DNA of 64,000 nucleotides from Isochrysis galbana (GCA_018136815.1 CM030932.1:6548915-6612914); one strand, 5' to 3'; positions 1 through 10,059 are shown, counted from the first letter of the stretch. Made by a program: numbers and translations. The notes: a model not told the origin generated them from the sequence alone.

Positions 1-927
1 AGGAAGGGGTAGGGATGTGAGAGAACCGGATGCATTATCCGCCTGGTTGGTCTTTTGTTGGCAAAAAGTTACACCCTTGCGCGCTTTTGAAATGCAAAGC
101 GCATCGGCTAGTGTTCGTTGGAACCAGAAGGCGATTGTGTCGAAAAGGTAGTCGACGCCAAAGCGGCCGTTCAAAGGGTGAAGACAGTCAATCGAGACAT
201 CAACCAGGGAGAAGTTCGTGGCTTTCCGACGCATCGGCGGCGCGACCGCGTTCCACCATGATATACATCCGACGTCGTAGTGGTTGCAGAGCGAAGTGAA
301 AAGCTGTTCCGCAGCCGACCATGCCGTCGTATCGTCGTCATCGTAGAGATTCAGGTAGGTGGTCTTCTCCGACCGAGTCAAGTGTGGGCGTGAGTGAACT
401 GTCTTTGGAGTGGGCACATCAGACTTGTAGCAGAGCGAGCGTACAGTGAGGAAAGCGATCAGCGGGCGCGAAGGTAGTGCCAGCACTTTGCGCAGGACTG
501 CCTCGGCGCCCCAGGGCTTCATATGCAGGGCGAGCGATCCAAACTCCAACAACACCAGATCGACGTCCAGCGGCAGCCGTGTGAAGAGGCACTTGACCAT
601 GGAATGTGCGGGTGTGGCGTCCCTTGCGGCGTTGGCGATGCGATGGCGCGTGTTCGGGAAGCTCGCGTTGATCAGGCGAAGTAGGCGAACGGCGAATCCC
701 GCGGTCTTCTTACCGCGGCCAGAATAAGACATGCAGCGCTGGACGCCCTGCGTCAGGCACCCTCCGTTTTGCGCGACAGAGGCGCCCACGATACCGATTG
801 TGAGCGGGAGTCCAGCATGCAGCCGCTCCAACAACCGTACCGACGCCTCCCTGCCGCCTAGGTGCACGAGTGACCGCTCAAGTGCATCTGGCGGTAAAGA
901 GAAAGCGTGGGCCAGCAGCTCGCGCAT
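1..927 (-). CDS. SGNH/GDSL-like hydrolase, 3' end off the window
   Basis: A reading frame on the minus strand runs without a stop from an ATG at 925-927 to the left edge, about 309 codons, so the C-terminus lies outside the window. Near residue 50 is GIVGASVAQNGG, which fits block I of SGNH esterases with Ser in G-x-S. LDVDLVLLEFGS follows, the usual VDLV-x-LE block. Near position 180 is DCLHP, the expected Asp-x-x-His catalytic pair, followed by a helix like the family's last one. Proteins of this kind in algae are often secreted or membrane-anchored acyl or carbohydrate esterases; substrate cannot be told. The start is uncertain because the frame stays open upstream of 927 and an upstream exon is possible. 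I see no frameshift, so it looks intact. Confidence 0.66.
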   Translation of the reverse strand, partial: MRELLAHAFSLPPDALERSLVHLGGREASVRLLERLHAGLPLTIGIVGASVAQNGGCLTQGVQRCMSYSGRGKKTAGFAVRLLRLINASFPNTRHRIANAARDATPAHSMVKCLFTRLPLDVDLVLLEFGSLALHMKPWGAEAVLRKVLALPSRPLIAFLTVRSLCYKSDVPTPKTVHSRPHLTRSEKTTYLNLYDDDDTTAWSAAEQLFTSLCNHYDVGCISWWNAVAPPMRRKATNFSLVDVSIDCLHPLNGRFGVDYLFDTIAFWFQRTLADALCISKARKGVTFCQQKTNQADNASGSLTSLPLP

Positions 928-1069
928 TGCAGAAGCACAACCTGAACGACAAGAAGATCGGCGATGGCGTGGAGACGAGGGAGCCGCCGGAGCCGGGCCC
1001 ACGGGCGAGTGTTTGGAGTAAATAAACAGAAGCACATGAGTTTTCTTGTATGATGTGCGAGATCTAAGC

Positions 1070-1343
1070 CTGAGACCCCCATTCTGCACCTGTCTGCCTG
1101 TCGACCAATCGACCAGGGGGGAGGGAGGATTGGAGCGATGGGCTGGCCACGACAGGCCAAGGCACGCGCGAGGCAAGCGAGCCTGCCAGGGAGAGAGTGG
1201 GTCAGCAGAGCAGTTTGCTCCTGGCAAGCCATCAGGCATGCCAGGAGCATAGGTGGTTCCTCCCCCATGGCAGGGAGGGGAGCAGTGGAGAGAGGGGGGG
1301 GGCTCGTGCACCCCCCATGGGCAAACTAAGTACAAACTTAGTT
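1070..1343 (-). repeat. SINE-like family A, truncated copy
   Basis: Reads as the complement of the element at 35934-36685, including the blocks around TGCACCTGTCTGCC, GTGGGTCAGCAG and the C/G-run pair near 1300-1320. Its 5' end on the minus strand is the imperfect hairpin at 1321-1343, with arms CAACTAAGT and ACTTAGTTTG. The 3' part beyond about 1070 is missing. Confidence 0.6.
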
Positions 1344-1875
1344 GCCAGCATCCCCAATAAAGAGGGAACTGGGGAAAGGGAAAGGGGTTGACGGTGGTTA
1401 AGGTTGGGTAGTAGGGAGGGACACGAGCACGCTGCCTTACGCCGCACATGTAGCGGAGATTTTTAAAAAGATTTATTTTTCCGTCCCTACCCACCCCCTC
1501 TGTTCATACAATTACAACTCACGATCCACAGCTCCATCTTCACACCCCACTCACAGTTACACTTAAAAATTAGTGTCGTTTCTTGCGTTCGACCGCCTTA
1601 AAACAAGAGACATAGCGCCCAAAAAAGCTCCACAAAATGGCAAAGCCGGCTGCCAACTAGCTCAAACACATGGCACCTCGCCCCTAGTCACGTCGCGAGA
1701 CACGTACATGCACTTCTAACACATCACCCGCCGTCGCGTAGGCACCACCAACAGATTAACAAAGCGCGACTTGGCTCTCGATTCGCTCTACAGGGGCTTT
1801 AGGAGGCTTTGTGTGCCATAGCGGGGCTCAGAGCGGCGGAGCTTGTGCATCAGAGAGGTTTCGAGAGGCAGTGAG
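1344..1875. other. No gene seen
   Basis: AT-richer than its surroundings, with T-runs near 1465. No coding frame with recognisable domains on either strand. May hold untranslated or intergenic sequence. Confidence 0.4.
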
Positions 1876-2080
1876 CCCCCCCCCCCCCCCTTCCCCCCTC
1901 CCTCGCTCCCTGCCCCTCCCTCCCTACCCCTCCTCCTTCCTCTCTCCCTCTCCTCTTCCCCCCCTCTCCCACTCCCGCCCTCGCCTCCCTCTCTCCCTCC
2001 GTCCCTCCCCCTCTCCCTTCCTCCCTCCCTCTCCTTCTCTCCTTGTCCCTCCCTCTCCTTCTCTCCTTGCACCTGTTTGA
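1876..2080 (+). repeat. CCCT/CTC low-complexity tract
   Basis: About 200 bases of almost pure pyrimidine made of CCCTCC and TCTCC units. Apparent reading frames across it are low-complexity artefacts. Confidence 0.85.
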
Positions 2081-2764
2081 GTGCGAGCACGCACGCCTCT
2101 AAAGCCGGCAGGAAGCGCAGGCGGCATACGCACACGAACCGCGCGCCCTCCCTTCCAATCCCGCATCACGCCTGTCTGCCGCTGCGCCTAAAGTCTCGAG
2201 CGCTCGCGAAAGCGCGTTGTCACCAGCTTGCCCAGCCCATGCGGCGGCGCGCCGAGAGCTCGTGGTGGCTTGCGCCGCGGCAACGTCGCGTTCATCAAGG
2301 ATCTCCTCCACAGCACCTGCGCGCGCGCCGGTAGGGAGCGAAGCAGCGGCTGAGCGCGGCGACTGGCACGCCGCTGTCAGGCTCCAGCCCTCGCCCTGCC
2401 TCGATCCTTGGGCACCGCATGCCCGCGAGAAGCTGACGCTTCTGCCTGAGCCGCTCGGAGCTCTGCGACTGCTGCCACTGCTCCATCGCCCTCGCTCTCC
2501 TCTGGCCGTATCCCAACCGCTGACCTCTGCCCGCATCCCAACCGCTGACCTCTGCCCGCATCCCCACCACTGACCCCTCCCGCCACGAGCCCCGCGCGCA
2601 CCCTCAAGCGCCCTCGCCGTGCTCTCCATGCCCAGCTGCTGCTGCAGCAAGCACCTTTCTCTGTCTGAGCAGTCTCTCCCTCGCCGAGCCGCCCAGCTCA
2701 TCGCCTTCCTCAAACTCGACGCCCAACAAGGCGAGCAGCGGCCTTCCCGTGCCCAGCACTATCC
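2081..2764. other. GC-rich stretch with a short tandem repeat, no gene called
   Basis: Holds a tandem repeat of about 23 bp at 2509-2575 (units containing AACCGCTGACCTCTGCC). Minus-strand frames are open for up to about 200 codons but frame choice is ambiguous and no domain is recognised. Part of it could be an intron or later exon of the MOT1-like fragment next to it. Confidence 0.3.
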
Positions 2765-2946
2765 TCATCGAGAAGGAGGCAAAGGAGAGCCAGGCGCCAG
2801 CGGCATCAGCGCGTGCAGCGTGTGAAGCTCGAGCGCGTGGGCGCGCTGCAGCCCGCCCAGCTGTCGCGCCGCGGCAACCCTCGAAGCCTCCGATGGGGCT
2901 GCGTGAAGCATTTCGAGAAGCTCCTCGAGCCGCGACGGCAGAGCCA
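2765..2946 (-). pseudogene. BTAF1/MOT1-like N-terminal exon (isolated)
   Basis: From an ATG at 2944-2946 the minus strand encodes SRLEELLEMLHAAP, then AARQLGGLQRAH and a final ELHTLH. This has the layout of the first HEAT repeat at the extreme N-terminus of the TBP-displacing ATPase BTAF1/Mot1 (SRL-x2-L, an AA-x-QLG block, H-x-x-EL). The frame stays open to 2765, but the later residues no longer resemble the family, so the exon end is not placed. No following HEAT exon was recognised at lower coordinates. A second isolated piece of the same kind of protein lies at 19062-19260 on the same strand, upstream of this start, so the two cannot belong to one collinear gene copy. A chance match of a short helical repeat is possible. 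Confidence 0.38.
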
Positions 2947-2999
2947 TCGAGTCCTCTTCACCGCGAGGGGAGGAGAGGAGTGACGCAAGACGACAAGAG

Positions 3000-3327
3000 A
3001 GAGGACGACAAGAGAGAGAGAAAGAAGAGAGAGAAGAGAGAAAGGACGGAGGGAGGGGGGGGAGAAGAGAGAGAGAGAGGGAGGGAGAGGGAGGGAGTGA
3101 GAGAGAGAGACAGAAGAGAGAGAGAGAGAGAAGAGAGAAAGAGAGAGAGAGAGAGAGAGAGGGAGGGAGGGAGGGAGGGAGAGAGCGAGAGGGAGGAGAG
3201 AGGGAGAGAGAGAAGGGGGGGGGGAGAGAATGGGGGAGAGATAGAGGGAGAAAGGGAGAGAGGGAGAGAGGGAGAGAGAGGGAGAGAGAGGGAGAGAGAG
3301 GGAGAGAGAGGGAGAGAGAGGGAGAGA

Positions 3328-3368
<41 letters not shown>
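3000..3368 (+). repeat. (GA)n / GGGA purine microsatellite
   Basis: About 370 bases of almost pure purine, ending in a run of perfect GA dinucleotides at about 3326-3367. Several long frames cross it on both strands and encode only Arg/Glu or Ser/Leu/Pro runs, so they are not genes. Confidence 0.9.
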
Positions 3369-3369
<1 letters not shown>

Positions 3370-4454
3370 CAGCGCGTGCTCGACCGGATTTCGAAAAACA
3401 CGACACAAACGAAAACAGCACTTGTCCACGACGTCCACCTCGCGTGTACATGTGAAGAAGGTTCGTGTTCCCCGACGCTCCCCCCCCCCCTCTTCCCCAG
3501 CGCCGCCCGCCGCCGGGGCCGCCACCAGTCAGTGCTCATCGGCCATCGGTCCTCAAGGCGGCACCGCCTGCTGTCTACTCTGACTTTCAAGCATGGCGTG
3601 GGCGTGCACGCTTAAGGTGGCCCCGCCACCGATGGGGGGGGGTCGCGCGCGCGGCGGCTGCCTGGCTCCTCCAGCTGTCACGGGGTCTGGCTGCTGTGCT
3701 GGGCGCTCAGATGCGCTGTGCATCTGGTGGAGGGACCAGCTGGTGTGGGGCCTCTGCCTGAGCCCGCGCACAGTCCACCCTTGTACCGCCACATCGAGCT
3801 AGGGTGGGGGCGGGGAAGCGCGCTCCAGATGGGCTGCGCGAGGCGCTCGGCAGGGTATGGGGGTGAATGTGGCGCGGCGAGAGAGGGAAGGCCCGTCAGA
3901 CTGTTCGAGACAGGTCATAAGGTGCCACTTTCACCCGGGGAGCGACCGCCTGAACGCCCCACAAAGGCCCGTCTGTGCATTCACGTCTTTGGTGTTGACG
4001 TCTGTACCTCCGGACCTCGCCTTGCCTGTCCCAGACTGATGGTTGCCGGCGGCAAGTATGTGCGTCGTTCGGCTGCTAGAAGGCGTATCAGATGTATGGG
4101 TGGCCAGCCCAGGGCGCCTCGCAGCCTCGCAACCATGGTGGCGCCCATTGCACCGTGTGAGACCGGAACGGTGCGGGTGAGTTGACGTCCATCCGCTAGT
4201 GTGGGAGTGTGGGAGTGGCCATCAGAAAAACCAAAGTGTGCGTTGTCAGCGTCGAATTTTGCAAACATTGAGGTGTGGGAGCCTCAGTTGCCACATGTGA
4301 TAGGGGCAGGTGCAACAACTAGTCCTTAATTGATCGACTGTTTCGCGCTGTAAGAGTGTGAAGCTGGCGTGGCGCGTTCCTCGTGTAAATAATATTTCGT
4401 TATTTTTGGTTGTGTTCAGTAGGCAAATCAGTACCAAAATGGCACTGCCGAGCC
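3369..4454. other. No gene seen
   Basis: GC-rich sequence with scattered short frames on both strands. None shows a recognisable domain or exon pattern. It ends where LINE reverse-transcriptase sequence starts. Confidence 0.4.
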
Positions 4455-4640
4455 ATTCGGGGCATCGGACCCGGCAAGAGTGCAGGCCCGGATGGAATAC
4501 CAGCAGAAGTATATAAAACGCACGAGAAGCTAGCCGCACCGCTATTGGCCCAGCTTTACAACTTAGCACTTGACAAGGGAACATCGGCGTACACGATGCG
4601 CCAAGGCGACATAATACTACTGACGAATTGGAATGGCCCA
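4455..4640 (+). pseudogene. LINE reverse transcriptase fragment (RT N-terminal motifs)
   Basis: Encodes GKSAGPDGIPAEVYK, the GPDG-I-P-x-E block that opens the reverse transcriptase of non-LTR retrotransposons, then MRQGDIILL, which matches the spacing of the next RT block. The same pair of motifs (GPDGLLADFY, RAGDIILL) occurs on the minus strand near 50.2 kb. The fragment is cut off on both sides: no endonuclease upstream, no catalytic YxDD downstream. It abuts the foldback repeat starting at 4726. It is a dead, 5'- and 3'-truncated copy. Confidence 0.75.
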
Positions 4641-4725
4641 TAGGACCTGAGGGCAATGAGGAAGGAGGCATGCCGGCAGCAGGCGCGGCTGAGGAGACGA
4701 CTTCAGAGACGCTGACGGGCTGAAA

Positions 4726-6155
4726 CCCGTCAACAGAGGAAGGCGGGCAGGCGGGCTTGGGCGAGGGCGAGGACGGCGGCGAGAGCGACATCGAGCGAGC
4801 GGCGAGAGGCGAGGGTGAGTGTGAGGAGGGCTATGATGCCAGGGGCTGGCGAGGAGAGGCGAGGTTGTAGGGTATGAGTGTTACGAGAGCGAGTGCGACG
4901 AGAGCGAGAGCAACGGATGACGACTGACGACAAGACGACGGACAAAGACACCCAGGAAAACACTCCGACTCTCGCCCCACGACTTTCTCACATAACTCGA
5001 CTGAAATCAAACCCAAACACTCCGGCTTGACGACGACGGACGACGATCCGAAGACGATCTGTCGGCGATCCCGTCTGGAAGGGGAATCGCACCATAACGG
5101 AAACGAGGGGCAATCCTGCCGCACAGGATTCCAAAAGACCTATCGAATAAGACGAAAGAAGTGCGGTGTGCCTAAGGGGGAGATGCGAAGAGATTGCAAA
5201 TTAAACCTGATTGCAATCACTAAAGTAGATAGAGAAACGCGGGGAAGATAGCGAATTAAACCTATTTGCAAGTCGCCTAAGAGGGAGAAAGGTGGGGAAA
5301 CTTCCCTTCTCTTCGAAAGTAAGAGAGAGGGTGCTCCACAACCCAAGATCCCATGCGTCCAAGCGAAGCTTTTTGACCGAGAACGAGAGAAATCAGAGAA
5401 TTATGCCCTCCCATTGTCGCATTCGCGAATCGACACTCGTTAGGCTTCGCTCTCCTCTTCGTCGTTCGGTATTATCGTTATAATTCTCTGCTTTCCCTCG
5501 TTCTCGGTCAAAAACTTCGCGTGGACGCCTAGGATCTTGGGTTGTGGAGCGCCCTCTCTCTTTCTCTCGAAGATAAGGGCAGTTTCCCAACCTTTCTTCC
5601 TCTCAAGCTCCTCACGAAAAGGTTTAATTTGCTATCTCCCCCGCGTTTCTTTACCTGCATCTGGGGGGCAATTAGGTTTAATTTGCGACCTCTTCATATC
5701 TCTCCCATAGGCACGTCGCACTTCTTTCGTCTTGTTCGATAGGTCTCTGGGAATCCTGCGTAGCAAGATTGCCCCTCGCTTCCGTTATGGTGCGACTCCC
5801 GTTCTAGTCGAGATCACCGACAGATCGCTCCTTGATCGTTGTCCGTCGCCGTCTGGTCGGAGTGTTTAGGTTTGATTTCAGTCGAGTTACGTGAGAAACG
5901 TCGTCAGAGGAGAGTCGGGGTGTTTCCTGGGTCTCGTTGTCCGTCGGCCTGGCGTCCAGTCGTTCAGTCGCTCTCGCTCTCGTCGCTCTCGTTCTCGTCT
6001 ATTACCCCTACTCTACAAACTCGCCTCTCCTCGCCTGCCCCTGCCACCACAGCCCTCCCCTCGCTCGCACCTCGCCTCTCGTCGCTCGATCGATGTCGCT
6101 TTCGCCGCCGTCCTCGCCCTCGCCCAAGCCCGCCTGCCCGCCTTCCTCTGCTGAC
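4726..6155. repeat. 1.4-kb foldback element with ~680-bp inverted arms
   Basis: The left arm (about 4726-5403) and right arm (about 5479-6155) are reverse complements of each other along nearly their whole length, diverged by scattered substitutions and small indels. The spacer of about 75 bp contains ATTCGCGAAT. Matching pairs include CCGTCAACAGAGGAAGG with CCTTCCTCTGCTGACGG at the outer ends and CAGAGAATTAT with ATAATTCTCTG at the inner ends. Each arm carries GGGGAGATAGCAAATTAAAC-like blocks that also occur upstream of the Gag gene at 60.55 kb, so the arms may be retrotransposon LTR or leader sequence joined tail to tail. The spacer and the start of a right arm recur at 50.71-50.83 kb. No transposase is present. 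Confidence 0.8.
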
Positions 6156-6421
6156 GGGAGGTGTCGATCCGTCAACCGTGGGACATCAGTCGAGTTGAGC
6201 TATCGAATGTCCATGGCTATTTATACACCCCGTGTTCTGGTACGTGCCATACAGCCCGTCTTCGAGGACGATCGCCCCTCGTGGCGAGAGCTCAGCGCGT
6301 GGGCCGCCGAGCGGGGCGACGTCCGCCTGCTCGAGTGGGCGCTGACATTGTCCAAGATGTCGATCCGTCAACCATGGGACATCAGTCGAGTTGAGCTATC
6401 GAATGGCTATTTATACACCCG
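6156..6421 (+). repeat. ~70-bp direct repeats flanking a gene fragment
   Basis: Two direct copies start with GTCGATCCGTCAACC and end with GCTATTTATACACCC, at about 6156-6230 and 6356-6421. They enclose about 120 bases that read, on the plus strand, ELSAWAAERGDVRLLEWAL, resembling one ankyrin-type unit. A diverged copy of the repeat start (CCGTCAACTATGGGACATCAG region) lies near 34.03 kb. The first copy adjoins the right arm of the foldback element. Confidence 0.6.
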
Positions 6422-6439
6422 TGTTTTCTTTTGCCAAGA

Positions 6440-6790
6440 TCGTATCACCCACGTGCACGCCGTGCACCGGCGCCCCCGTGGAGGCGCCGTGCGTGCGCAC
6501 AGCGGCTGTTCCCCTCTGCCACCCGGGTCGCACATATACGTAAACGAGCCATGCGCGTTAGATCTCTCGCGGGACAGGTGTGATGAGCTGCAATCACCCA
6601 TGCGCACGCCGTGCATGCGCATGACGCGATGTGCACCGGTTCCCCCCCGCGGGGGCGCCGTGCGTGCGCATAGCAACTGGTTCTGAGGTGCACGCCGTGC
6701 GTTCGCTCTTTTCGCGGGGGAACTCTGGGCGCAGAGTGCCGGCGGGAACCCGAAGGGCACCCCCTGCGACCGGGGTGACTTTCACGTTAT
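6440..6790 (+). repeat. GCGCCGTGCGTGCGCA-type interspersed direct repeats
   Basis: Blocks such as GGCGCCGTGCGTGCGCA and CACGCCGTGCA recur at about 6450-6505, 6600-6675 and 6690-6705, so two partial duplications lie in about 250 bp. No coding frame is convincing here. Confidence 0.45.
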
Positions 6791-7211
6791 ACGGCGATGA
6801 CACTTACGAAAAAAACAGGTTGGGTAGTTGGGCCCTCTACCCCCCCCCCCCTCTCTCTCCGTTCCCCCTCCCCCGTCTCATCGTCCCCAGTGAGAGAGAG
6901 AAGGCTGCCTGCCCTCTCTCCTTCCACTGCTCGCTCACCCTCCAGCTCTCTCTCCTCGTCCTCGTCTTCCTCCACGATGGTGTCGACTCGGCGCGCATCC
7001 GCACGGTCATCCTCCTCTCGCGCTCCTGCTCGCTGGTTGCGTTCGACCCTCTCGCCACGGCCACCGGTCGACTGGACGCCGAGCGCGAGCGCTGCTCGCA
7101 CGACTCGTCCCACCTCTTGCTCCAAGGCTTCGGCGGCGGAGGTGGAGTCTCTTCGCGTTCCCGAGGCTGAGCAGGAGTCTCTTTCTCCGTTCGAGGAGGT
7201 CACCACCACCA

Positions 7212-7478
7212 TCATCGACAAGGACTGCGGGCCTGTGGAGGAAGGAGCAGACGAGGAGAACGAGAACTGTGCGTCGGACGCTCCAGGCCTTCTTCTTGTG
7301 TACTTGGAAAGATGAACCGGAGGATGAGGACCAAAACTACGGCGACGAAGAGTGGAATCACACTCTTTGTGTACGCGATTGCGAAAACCGCAAGAAGGGC
7401 AATGCCCACTGCCAGAAAAATACGCCACTTGCCGTGTCTGGTCTTCCATTCAGTGGCCGGACAAGGCGGGGGAGTCAC
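7212..7478 (-). CDS. Small predicted membrane protein (88 codons)
   Basis: The minus strand has one reading frame with two strongly hydrophobic stretches, around FLAVGIALLAVFAIAY and LFVAVVLVLILRFIF, separated by about five residues, after a short basic N-terminus. The C-terminal 25 residues look less protein-like, and a GT in CCGGTTCATC could be a splice donor after the second segment. It adjoins the interspersed repeat at 7465-7640. I do not recognise a family. It resembles in size and topology the small two-membrane-segment proteins at 28.9-29.7 kb, but I cannot align them convincingly. The opposite strand is open but Ser/Pro-rich and low in complexity. Confidence 0.3.
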   Translation of the reverse strand: MTPPPCPATEWKTRHGKWRIFLAVGIALLAVFAIAYTKSVIPLFVAVVLVLILRFIFPSTQEEGLERPTHSSRSPRLLLPPQARSPCR

Positions 7479-7640
7479 TCACCGACGCCATGGATTTTCG
7501 TGGGGTAGAGGGGGTTCGCGGGGGGGGGAGGGGGTATGGGGGGCAGGTAAGGGGGGTCCCTGGGGAATCCTTGGACACCCAGGAGGGGTGGAAAATAGTG
7601 GTTAAAAAGCGTGAGTGACCGGGCTACTATAAGAATAGTG
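7465..7640 (+). repeat. Interspersed repeat R1, copy 1
   Basis: Shares long blocks with 50405-50600 on the same strand: GGGGGAGTCACTC, CCATGGATTTTCGTGGGGTA, CAGGTAAGGGGGGTCCCTGG, ACCCAGGAGGGGTGGAAAA and GAGTGACCGG. A partial inverted copy is at about 62105-62165. G-run lengths differ between copies. Confidence 0.75.
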
Positions 7641-7960
7641 CGCGACGATCGAAGAGAGAGGAAGTACCACACCCGTCCGGACGATGAGGTGTAGAATCGG
7701 CGGCCGGGGCAGAGCGAGCGGCGCGCCTCCGTCTTGGCCAAGCTCCCGCGCGCCGCTTTCCCGCCGGGGGAGTTTTGTTTTAGGTTATAATAATAGCTTA
7801 GCAGCCTTGTACTGATATCAGTACATCAGCTCTCAGGGAGCTGATACTGATGCATCAGTACTGATATCAGTACTGACGGCCCATCCGGGCAGCCAGCATA
7901 TACTTTACTCCTAGTCGTAGGACCTCATCATCCACCTTCACAAGATTTTTTTATTAACTC
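7640..7960. other. No gene; palindrome cluster at 7808-7890
   Basis: Holds GTACTGATATCAGTAC at 7810-7825, AGCTCTCAGGGAGCT just after it, and AGTACTGATATCAGTACT at 7857-7874, followed by GACGGCCCATCCGGG, the same terminal sequence as the MITE at 33650-34192. It may be a truncated member of that family. Confidence 0.55.
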
Positions 7961-8109
7961 TTTCATAGTGAATTTTTTTCATTTACACGGTGAAGAGCGA
8001 CACCCAAGGCCTTTCCGCGGAGCTTTCACGGAGAGGAGAGAGAGGAGGAAGAAGAGGGGAAGAGGAGGGAAGAGAGGAGGAACGGAAGAGGGGGTGGGGG
8101 GGGGAGGCG

Positions 8110-8946
8110 ATGAGTCGGTCGACGGGTCCGCCGTCGGTGAGCGTTGGGGCGCTTCCGGCGGCGGAGGCCGCTTGTGCGGCTGCAGTGCGCTCGATCGTGG
8201 TCTCTGGTGGGTATGCCAGCTTCTCTGCTGTCTGTGCGGCCGCAAGCGCCTTGCTCGGCCTCCCTTCCTTTGAGACAATCGGTGTAAGAAGCGAGAGCAT
8301 CAGTGTCCTCGCACACCTCTAGGATATTGAGGCTGCTGTCGGCTCATACAGGGCGGGCTTCTTAGCGACGCACGCCATGGGGTGTGTAGCAGAGCTGGAA
8401 GAGGAAGCGATTGCCCTGCTCCATGCCAGGGGTGTGCCAGCGCTCGTACGACAGCAGAGCAATGGCTGCTTGCTTGCGGCGCCGCAGAGCGAAGAGGAGA
8501 TCGACATTCAATCGGATGAGGAGGAGGTGGTGGATGGACGCGCTGCAGGCGAGGCCGGTGCGGGAGCGAGCTTGGCTCCCACGCCGAGCGGCGGGCGGTG
8601 CTTTGACTCATTTGGGGTGGGGCCTCTGGCACTCCATCCCGCAGTCTATGCGCGTTGGCACCCCGTTGCGCGCGGCTCACGCATCCGGTTTTCAGACGTG
8701 GCGCCGCACCTGATAGACTTCATGACGCACCGCGGCGCGAGCTCGAGGGACTGCTCGCAAACAGCCAGGGGAGCTCCGGACCTGGACCTGGCCGAGCTCG
8801 GTGTCTGGCTCAAGAGCCGTTTGGGGACTAGCCTGGCTTCGCTGGGGGCGGTGCTCGTTCCGAGTGCCCTTCCGGCAACGGCGCTGGCGATGAGCTTTGC
8901 AGTGCACCCGTCGGCTGAAGCGGAGGAGCGTCACCGACCCCACTGA
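8110..8946 (+). pseudogene. Conserved-looking unknown ORF interrupted by an in-frame TAG
   Basis: One frame is open from about 8110 to 8946 except for a single TAG at 8320-8322. Both halves look protein-like: the first has AACAAAVRSIVVSGGYASF, the second an acidic stretch (about 8503-8530) followed by FGVGPLALHPAVYARWHP. Either this is a pseudogene, or the TAG lies in a short unrecognised intron. I do not recognise the family; the VGPL-x-LHP block may be diagnostic. A further open frame follows at 9012. Confidence 0.3.
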
Positions 8947-9011
8947 CCCATCGCGAGCTCGGCTCCCAGCACCTTCCTGGTAGCAGACACGAGCCAAACC
9001 ACGAGATAAAT

Positions 9012-10055
9012 GTGCCTTTGTGCGTCGAGAGTACTGATCATCTTGCTTACTTTCCCTCTTCCGGCACGTTACCTGTTCAGGCGCGCGCAGTTCGCCGCGC
9101 TCTCGACTCTGTGTACGAGGAGCATCGGCAGCAGAAGATGCATGAGCGGCGGATGCGAGCTGACAGATGGTGCAGTTTGGATGTGGGGTCAAGGGCGGTG
9201 CCAGCAGCTGATCGGACGCGCGAGGGCGTTTTGGGGTGGGAAGGCCCGAGCAAAGCTCAGGCGGCTGATGGCACAGGTGAGGAGACGACCGCAACGGCTG
9301 GGACCGCTGCGGCTGAGAGGCGTCTCGACGCCTGCCCCATCGAGTTGCTCCCACCCTCCAACCCGAGGGTCGCTGCGTGGCTTTCCAGTCTACGCATCGC
9401 CATCGGCGCCAACGCACCAACATGGAGCGCTGCACTCGCGGCCATCCGCGGCCTAAGGCGGGCGAGGCCGTCAGAGGAGCGGGCGGGGAAGAAATCCCGC
9501 CGTCGCGAGGGGCGGATGCACGCTGAGGACCGGATCTCCAATGTGGACGACACTGTCGGAGATGTGATCACTGACGAGACGCTACTGCTCATCGCAACCG
9601 AGTACGCGATGCTTCAGCTCGGGAGAAGCAGATGGCGAGCAAAGCGGTGGGCGACGTCGCAAGCTGAGAAAGCGACAGATCGTGGTGCAATCGCCGAGTC
9701 GACGAGTTCTGAGTCAGGCTCCGAAAGTGATAGCGGCGAGAAGAGCGAGCTTACATCGAACGAGCGCACTAGCGATGAGGTGGATGCTGAAAGTGGGGAA
9801 GGCGCCGACGTCAAGGGAACGGAAACCGCTACAGATTCGGTTGATACGGGACGACTCACACCGTTGGCCATTGCAGCCATTGTGCAGAGTGCGGTAGAAG
9901 GACAGTGCGCACCTACCATTGGAACCGGCGAGATCTGCGCGGGCGCCGCCGTAGTAACGCAAAGTAGCGGCAACACAAGGTCCAATACGGATCCGACATC
10001 GGCCGTTGAGAGCAGGCGTGACCAGAGGTGCTGTCGCGGGCAACGGCGACGGTGA
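9012..10055 (+). CDS. Unknown protein, possible continuation of the preceding gene
   Basis: About 347 codons open on the plus strand. The first third is mixed (VQARAVRRALDSVYEEH, then RRMRADRW), the middle has NPRVAAWLSSLRIAIG and ITDETLLLIATEYAMLQLG, and the last third is Ser/Glu/Thr-rich and probably disordered. The start is not fixed: the first in-frame codon is GTG and an intron acceptor upstream is as likely. It ends just before a GCN-repeat tract. No family recognised. Helical content and the absence of simple repeats favour a real exon over a chance frame. Confidence 0.3.
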   Translation: MPLCVESTDHLAYFPSSGTLPVQARAVRRALDSVYEEHRQQKMHERRMRADRWCSLDVGSRAVPAADRTREGVLGWEGPSKAQAADGTGEETTATAGTAAAERRLDACPIELLPPSNPRVAAWLSSLRIAIGANAPTWSAALAAIRGLRRARPSEERAGKKSRRREGRMHAEDRISNVDDTVGDVITDETLLLIATEYAMLQLGRSRWRAKRWATSQAEKATDRGAIAESTSSESGSESDSGEKSELTSNERTSDEVDAESGEGADVKGTETATDSVDTGRLTPLAIAAIVQSAVEGQCAPTIGTGEICAGAAVVTQSSGNTRSNTDPTSAVESRRDQRCCRGQRRR

Positions 10056-10059
10056 TAGC

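Noticed and set aside
2765-3615. Long open frames on both strands across the GA tract
   Set aside because: They exist because a purine repeat has few stops. Only the first part of the minus-strand frame (2765-2946) has a protein-like pattern.
6797-7315. A Ser/Pro-rich plus-strand protein of 172 codons
   Set aside because: Low complexity, overlaps a minus-strand frame with clear membrane segments, and has no domain.
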